Of a DNA stretch of 64,000 nucleotides, positions 58,001-64,000 are shown in pieces; within the stretch, counting starts at the first letter, position 1, and each line of letters opens with the position of its first letter. Under the pieces are notes generated by a model. That model made no database searches and was not told where the DNA came from. It was given only the letters and a program-made list of their open reading frames with translations. The stretch is from Paragonimus skrjabini miyazakii. Taxonomy: Eukaryota > Platyhelminthes > Trematoda > Plagiorchiida > Troglotrematidae. The position numbers were made by a program, and so were the translations under genes. The DNA lies in NCBI GenBank assembly GCA_014338405.1, contig JTDE01000253.1, positions 32,908 through 96,907 on the forward strand. The letters are read 5' to 3'.

Positions 58001-58150
58001 TCTAGCCTACTTCAAATACTGCGAAATTTGCAACCAATCCATATGGTTTTAATGGGCTTCTCTATATCAGTTGAAACGTAATCAACAAGCTAAATTGCCT
58101 ATTGTTCACAAGTTGTAAAATCAATCGACTTCAAGCATATTCCAACAAAT
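55030..58150 (+). mobile_element. degenerate CR1-like LINE, interrupted by a DNA element
   Basis: The plus strand holds an ORF1-like stretch (DERRRIGIIAHNVPAAESSD, about 55270-55480). An apurinic-type endonuclease follows (MRLFHSDERIGKGGCVAL near 55950; ARAESVWQVIYV and TGVICRTPCAH near 56050-56135; a RGDFKH box at about 56207). After the insertion at 56248-57407 come VMKTGLFQHAQHH and a DCILTNEVIVE...CSDHG end. Weak linker-like sequence continues to about 58150. No RT motif is seen, so the 3' part is lost or unrecognisable. GDF(N/K), the YRxP-like box and SDH are standard landmarks of CR1-type endonucleases. Confidence 0.75.
56248..57407. mobile_element. 1160-bp TA-flanked DNA transposon, probably non-autonomous
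   Basis: Inverted termini CCCAGCCAGCA... and ...TGTTGGCTGGG are flanked on both sides by TA (56246-56247 and 57408-57409). Removing the element and one TA rejoins the CR1 endonuclease reading frame across the site. Subterminal GGTAATTT/AAATTACC words are repeated many times at 56265-56385 and again at 57342-57380, as transposase-binding arrays are in DNA transposons. Internal frames (56721-56939, 57170-57355) show no DDE motif I can recognise. The TA duplication fits Tc1/mariner-type integration, but the termini do not identify a family. Confidence 0.75.
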
Positions 58151-58199
58151 ACCGTGAACATGCGTTTGTTGAATACACCATGTGACGTAATCATACCCC

Positions 58200-59850
58200 A
58201 CCTACCATGATAGAATCGATTCTGTTATCAGCGCGGTCCATCTGAAAGGCTGAAGGTGAACCGTAAGTCTGGCAGTCCGCCCACAACGCATTATGTTTAA
58301 TTACGTTGTCTCAAATTCCTCTTAGAACTTGGTACAACAGTTGTGGGTGTGATTTATGGGTGCCTGACGAAAAAAACTTGCAAGTTGTTAAGTCGACCAT
58401 GATGCTGACTTTTGTTAGAGAGAACTAGGACATTTATTGGAGACCGAACTCCTGTACAGTTGCCTCGTCACATGGTCTAACGTTCAGGTAAGCAAACTGT
58501 CAGGAGACCAGTTTTGTGTGAGTATGGACTGCAGATCTTTCTAAGCGAGCTTCGTTAGACGTTGGCTGTTTCAGAATAAGACACAAACCTGAGGAATCTA
58601 GTTATACTCTGTAGCACGTAATGTAAGCATATTCATCTTGTACCCGTGACACCCTTCGGAAGGAATTTTCAAATCGAAAGATGTGGTCTGAACAGATGTC
58701 ATAGCAGCTATTCACTTTATCTGAGATACTGGCTGGGAAATGCTCAACAGCGCGGCCATGTTCTTAAACACGAAGTCGGTCCTGCACACCACAAATCGGA
58801 AGGGGTGTTTGCTATTACCACCGCCGGTTTGGAGTGTATGCTTGCTTGTCCACTCGGGCTTATTTCTCCCAGAGAGGTCAAAATCGAACGGGAAGCGACC
58901 AGGTTAGCCAGTGGTGACGACGGCTGCCATTGGTCTATACTTGCCTTGCCTGCCTTCGACTACGAGGGCCGAGGTCAGCGATCTTCCATCCCTTGATGAC
59001 AATTGCAACCTCAAACAGGCGTCGTGTACTTAACAGGCCACTAACCGTACTGCTGTAGATATTTATAGAGAGAAACTCCTCACCCTCAATCTCGGTCTGC
59101 GGCGACAATGCCATTGGACCTTCACTGTTACAGAGATACGGCATCCAAACATTGGTTTCGACTTTCTCACTTCCTTTGGACTCATGATGGATTCATCAGT
59201 CGGTAAAGGTTGTGGGTGCACGTCAAGGCCACAAGGAGTAATTTAATGGGATTAACGTCAGTCTTACCAGACAAACGTTTTGCAACTATGCTTTGACGGT
59301 TCCCACGTCTTATTATTCCGTCAGACTGATTGCCCCAGGTAAACTGGGACGTTTTCAATCGTTTTATTGTCAAAAGTCCGCCAGCGCCATATGCCCCCGG
59401 GAGGTCACTATGCGAAAAACTCAGAATCACTAAAGGGGAATTTGAGAACTCTCTGCGACTCCGCATAATGCAGCCGTCCAGTCTTTCCTTTGTGTATGTT
59501 GCACAAAACCCCAACAGGCCAATGCCGTTTGTGTTTCGTGTTTCATACTCCAAACTACACCATCACTTTCGACAACCGCCCGATCCCCCATATCCATGAG
59601 CTCCCTGGCGGTTTGTACGGTATGTTCACCCTCTCCAAGCCTGATTATTATTACGTGCCTGAGTTTCAACCCATATTTCAGTCATATTTCTCTGGGTTGC
59701 TACCAGTTTGCAAGTTGTTTTCACAGCTCATGTGAACTTGGGCAGTGTCGATATTTTGGTATGAGGGTGGGTAAATTTTTTTATTGTAGGTTAGTCAGCG
59801 GCTTGTAACTAATACGGTTCTTGCGTTGGTAACAAAACCTTGTTAAAATT
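58200..59850. other. GC-richer region with overlapping frames, unassigned
   Basis: Several frames of 70-123 codons overlap on both strands at 58646-59808. Composition suggests former coding sequence, perhaps another decayed element, but I recognise no motif and cannot choose a strand. Confidence 0.25.
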
Positions 59851-60831
59851 TGTAGGTTGCCCTTAGTAACTTCTCACCATGAAAATAAATTGAACAAGCG
59901 GATCAATAATTCAGGCAGTATTGCGCTTTTTGAAAGGTTTGCATATAAATTATTTTTATATTTTCTCATTGGCAAAATAGGTGTATTTGGACAGTTGCAA
60001 CATTTCACATTTGATTTCGCTGAAGACAATAAAGACCATGACATTTTGGATCAGTGAGACTGTAAAGTTGCTCAAACTGACATTTTTATACTTCCAACTT
60101 GAGAACCCTCTCCCACTAAACTCACAAACTCCTTGATTGTCTTTCTGTGTGGTTTGATTGCTTTTATGTCAAGCGCCCACTCAAGTCTTCTTAGGGCTGA
60201 ATCTGATTAATCGATCCTATCGATTGATAATTATATTGCATCTTCACAGTCTGAACACGTTTATTTCACCCGGTGTGCATTTTGGTCAAAAGATCTTCGT
60301 TAAGAATGTTCATATTTCGATATACAATCAGCAAACTTTCACTTTGGCAATCTGGTAGCTATCAATATAAGAGCAAGTGATATTACAATTCTCGTTCTCA
60401 AGTAACGTACCATCTCTACGATTAGTGGGAAAGCTTAGTTGCAGAATATTATTTGTTATGGATAACCAGCAATATTCCAAGTTAACTGAAGTTATCAAAT
60501 TCATCGATGAATAAAGCTAAACAAAATGATACTGTTTATAAAATTTATCTGGATACATCGTGAGTGGGAACAATGCAGCTGTTTTGTTGAAAAGTACATC
60601 TAAATAACATTTAAATTTACCACGGTTACCACAACATGAGTTGCATCTCTTGAGGGTGGATGACAACAGAATGTATGTGCTTTTGCAAACTAGACATCTA
60701 TTGGTCATAGTATAGAAATGACAGACTAAAAAGACTTGGAATGTTTCAATCTTTTCTCACGGAATTTGCAAGAAGTCAATTATGCGAACAGCTGTTTTCG
60801 GTCATCTTCACCGGATTTTACAATTTTTTTA

Positions 60832-60908
60832 GGGTGCATGCGATTTATGCTTGGAAAAGTAGAACAATTTCAGTGAACATCACTCCAGTGAATAAGAAGA
60901 ATCACAAG
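60832..60908 (+). CDS. putative internal exon of a two-exon chain
   Basis: An acceptor (GGATTTTACAATTTTTTTAG) at 60831 and donor (CACAAG/GTAGTT) at 60909 frame 25 codons: VHAIYAWKSRTISVNITPVN and a Lys/Asn/His end, closing in phase 0. The next acceptor in phase is at 60978. Confidence 0.4.
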
Positions 60909-60978
60909 GTAGTTTGTTTAAACATAATTTTGTAATCCACAGAGGTGTCCCTGAAATAAACTACTGTTGCTACCCAAG

Positions 60979-61230
60979 AATACGAATGGTGCAAGAGTTA
61001 TTTATTCAGGAGAGCAACACATGGGCTGTGCGTTTCAACATGACAGCAAACAAAGACACACATCTACGTTCAGTACTGGTCCCAAAACGTCACGGTTGCT
61101 AGAGGTGCCAATGCTCGGTTCCTTCATATTCCGAGAACCATTTCATACCACGCTGCGCTCCAATGTCTGTTCGTGTATTTTTCCTGTGGCTACTTCAACG
61201 TCGAGATCTATGAGTTCGCCCCACTGCTGA
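60979..61230 (+). CDS. putative terminal exon after a 70-base intron
   Basis: After an acceptor (CTACTGTTGCTACCCAAG) the frame is open in phase for 83 codons to TGA: NTNGARVIYSGEQHMGCAF, STFSTGPKTSRLLEVPMLGS and a Cys/Ser-rich end. A competing frame from 60945 (ending Cys at 61099) is also open and Cys-rich. Identity unknown. Confidence 0.4.
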   Translation, partial: NTNGARVIYSGEQHMGCAFQHDSKQRHTSTFSTGPKTSRLLEVPMLGSFIFREPFHTTLRSNVCSCIFPVATSTSRSMSSPHC

Positions 61231-61415
61231 ACAGTAGTGGTATGAGTAGTATAGTACGATCGCTGCTTCTCACTACACAATTGATTATGCTTGCGCTTAC
61301 AATGAAAAGAGACAACCCAACGTTGGCGTTCCCACCGTCAAAATAACAGCCATTATTATTCTACAAGTTCATATCAACCACAACGTACTTTTATGCTGAT
61401 ATCATTTGGTTTTGG

Positions 61416-61718
61416 GTGCACATTATCTGTATAACACCAGTAACGCCATTTCCGGATAAGACTGAATCTTATAAATGGTTTTTGAATTATTCCAAACTAT
61501 TACATAACATCTCTCCTAATTTCACAAACATGTTGTATTATCGTAGAACAGGAGCACATCGTGCAGAAACCAGTAAGTCTAGCTGTGATCTAACGTTAGT
61601 ATTGTGTCGGTGTTTTACAACAGTCAGTTTACATCCCTTGATCATTAGAAGTTTCACAATCTATAATGATTTACTTTCCTTAGTTTTCATGTATTCATTG
61701 TATTTATTGTGGGGTTAA
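61416..61718 (+). CDS. possible exon, unidentified
   Basis: The plus frame is open for 100 codons (PFPDKTESYKWFLNYSKLLH, YYRRTGAHRAETSKSSCDL, then a hydrophobic end). The last third resembles translated AT-rich sequence. Weak. Confidence 0.25.
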   Translation: MHIICITPVTPFPDKTESYKWFLNYSKLLHNISPNFTNMLYYRRTGAHRAETSKSSCDLTLVLCRCFTTVSLHPLIIRSFTIYNDLLSLVFMYSLYLLWG

Positions 61719-61719
61719 T

Positions 61720-63350
61720 CTTAGCATTATACCAAAGTGGCTCTGAAACAGACGCTCTTTGTGAGCAGCCATAGCTGTAAAACCTTCATTGTTACCAGTT
61801 AACCGTTATTAACTACAGTGGTTCCTGGAATTTCCTGGTCTCTTCCTAAACGTAACCGCCATAAAGCACATCTATGAACCTTAAGCGACCAGAAACTGTT
61901 TTGGCCCGGATCGCAGTTAGAAAAACTGTGACGAAACCACGAGGCATCCTAGATAAATTTTGAAGATGTGGTACATTCAAATTCACTGTAGGTGGGTAAG
62001 TGAAAACAATGACTGGTAAATAAACAGATGAAATTCCGCCTTTCCTTGGAAAAAATAATGGAATGGCGTATTAAGGATGATTCGTTTTCAATGGGTTCAA
62101 AATTTCCACACAGGAGGCTTTACGCTTCTATCTAGCAGACACATGCGTTTAATGTGGATGGCTTTTAAACGCAGGAATGTGAGAGAGGCTATATCCATCG
62201 GTTTCTGAAGGCAGTGTGTCCGTCTGAATAAACTTCCTATCAAACATAACAACTGTCGGCCAATGGATCAAATGAGACCCGTTAACACCAATCACAGATA
62301 AGTCAACCAATTTCATTTAAATGTAACCTAGACTAGATTAGGTATATAAAATGCAGCCTGCGCTCGGAAACATGGTGAAATTGGCGAAACCGTTTTGGTA
62401 CGTTGACTGTGATTGACAAGTCAAACAACGGTGATCGCCTTGGATTGTGCGGTTTACATGCATAAACGTCCTGCTTACTCAAAAAGCAAGACCCAGGCGT
62501 TTACATGACAGAAAACATGGTGACAAAGATGTTGTAGACAAATGATAGATGTAAGAACTGTATACCCAATGATGCGTACAGTCTATGTCTCTTTGAAACT
62601 AATATCATCTGTCATCAATAAGCCGTCAACTAGTTGGCAAAAGCCCCGAGCCCAGTTTGCGATCTTTTAGCGAAGTAATATATGATTAGCTATGTTGAAT
62701 TTTCCAATGTATTTGACATCAAAAACATAGGACAGAACTTCCTTCCTTCCATGGATACTAATCATTACTTTACAAAATCTTCACTGTACAGAATTATGTA
62801 ACACATCGAAGAGTTTGAAAACTAATTCAAACCTATCAGTTTTCCCAGTAGCGAACTGAAAGTTATTTCATATGTGCTGATTTTGAACCTTGAACATACT
62901 GTATGGCCAAGTTTATAAATAAATAAGCAACATAATCAAGGAAAAGCCCTTCGAATTAATTCTATCGTATATCGTGTTTCACTAAACTCAATAATTCCAA
63001 CGAGTAACAAGTTTTCGAAGTGAATTCCCCAAGTAAAAAAATACACGGTCGGCAAGCCTTTTAAAGTGTATAACTAAAAGAAAAAATAACGATATAGGAT
63101 GTAATAAACAAGTTACATACAAACAATCGCATGGTTTCACAGGAAAAGCATGATAATTCACCATCTTTTGTACACTGACATAAGTAAAAGGTGTGTTTAC
63201 ATTACACGAACATCTTGCTGCTTAGTACAGTTATTATCTGGTTGTGCGAAATAGTTAAACGGTACAGTAAACATCTTTGTAAGTTCTTTTACTTGATCTA
63301 CTGTATATGAGCGTTTATTATGAAATTCAGCTGATCAGTTCAACAGGTAT
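61720..63350. other. no gene seen
   Basis: AT-rich with stops in all frames and no repeat recognised. Confidence 0.4.
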
Positions 63351-63352
63351 AC

Positions 63353-63566
63353 CTGGATTTTCCTTGAAAAGTGGTAGCTCAAAAATTCCTCTAAATATAG
63401 AATGAAATAAACGTGTTGATTAAGAATCGGCAGCAGGTATCTTTCAGGCGGGTCGTTAATGTTGCTTAGATAACTGTATTTTACAGGACCGCTGTCATTC
63501 CAGCATCCGTATTCTAACAGTTTTTGCCCTAAATCACATGCACTTTGGGCGTACGTACAGGTGGTC
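63353..63566 (-). CDS. internal exon, possibly DEP-domain-like
   Basis: On the minus strand an acceptor (TACCGTGGACAG) opens at 63566 and a strong donor (ATCCAG/GTATAC) closes at 63353 in phase 0. There are 71 codons. CTYAQSACDLGQKLLEYGCW resembles the DEP-domain helix pattern (Ala...Leu-Gly-Gln-x-Leu-Leu-x-x-Gly). A proline-rich turn and ILYLEEFLSYHFSRKIQ follow. The DEP similarity is to a short motif and is tentative; the exon itself is well supported. DEP domains usually mediate membrane or GPCR association in signalling proteins. Confidence 0.5.
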
Positions 63567-63569
63567 CTG

Positions 63570-64000
63570 TCCACGGTAGATTGTTATACCTGTATATATA
63601 CATCCTTCACTCCCACGGAAAAGAAATTTAACAAAGCGAACAATAGTGGTACATTTTGTAGAAGACAACGCATTAAAGCTATAAATCTCTTAAAATTTGT
63701 ATTGTGGGGATGGTAATGCCTCTTTGTTGCATGATGTGATTCCAAACAAAATCCAGTACGGCTTTATAAAGCTTAAACCATTTCGTTGGAGTTGTTCTGG
63801 TCAGTTTGAAGAGTTTTGGAACACATACCGCCTACCTGCCTACAGATTGTCTAAAGCTGTGAACGTTTTCAGTTAGTCTGATTAGCTCGAAACAAATGTG
63901 TTTTGTTTTATAAATTAGTGGCCAAGGAGAATGTGAGTAAGCGCTGTTACATCGACCAGAACCATGAATATATCATCATCAACAACATTAAACAACAAAC
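63570..64000. other. no gene seen
   Basis: No coding frame or repeat recognised at the window edge. Confidence 0.4.

Noticed and set aside
1..64000. Bacterial-type operons, CRISPR arrays, rRNA genes
   Set aside because: No long uninterrupted genes, no regularly spaced repeats, no rRNA-like sequence; the window is eukaryotic.

Overview
This is a eukaryotic nuclear window with one 100-base N gap at 19928-20027. Intron-sized AT-rich DNA, short exon-like islands bounded by GT/AG signals, and a dense mix of decayed retroelements point to an invertebrate genome. Hammerhead ribozymes inside a tRNA-headed SINE, a GIY-YIG Penelope element, an R2-like element and CR1-like LINEs together suggest a parasitic flatworm, most likely a trematode. 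This is inferred from element content, not from a species-specific gene. No complete gene can be read, and most coding calls are single exons judged from open frames, residue composition and splice signals.

Layout. 1-12 kb: three phase-compatible plus-strand exons (1159-1332, 3678-3907, 10040-10197), the second resembling the C-terminal part of FAM161-type proteins. Several minus-strand exon-like islands (about 4.5-10.9 kb) lie interleaved with them. 13.6-14.9 kb: a 5'-truncated, frameshifted Penelope-like element (RT plus GIY-YIG) on the minus strand. 15.9-16.2 kb: a 285-bp TG...CA repeat, also at 45.2 and 47.9 kb. 17.4-19.2 kb: a degenerate R2-like non-LTR element (RT, CCHC knuckle, restriction-like endonuclease). 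19.6-20.4 and 35.75-36.8 kb: two inverted copies of a small LTR-type element, one containing the N gap.

21-31 kb is almost free of coding signal and holds a SINE-tail palindrome, a decayed SINE, a short repeat pair and an AT microsatellite. 31.4 kb: an exon resembling the C-terminal half of NXF/TAP mRNA-export factors. 37.1-38.9 kb: a cluster of plus-strand exons. 41-45 kb: further putative exons beside an inverted SINE pair. 52.5-53.8 kb: a minus-strand coding remnant that runs into the best-preserved ribozyme SINE. 55-58.2 kb: a CR1-like LINE split by a 1160-bp TA-flanked DNA element whose conceptual removal rejoins the endonuclease frame. 60.8-61.2 and 63.35-63.57 kb: further exons.

The most notable system is the SINE family. 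A pol III A/B-box head is followed about 60 bases later by a type I hammerhead fold (every pairing intact in the 52.5-kb copy) and a strongly conserved tail that also occurs alone as a near-perfect palindrome.
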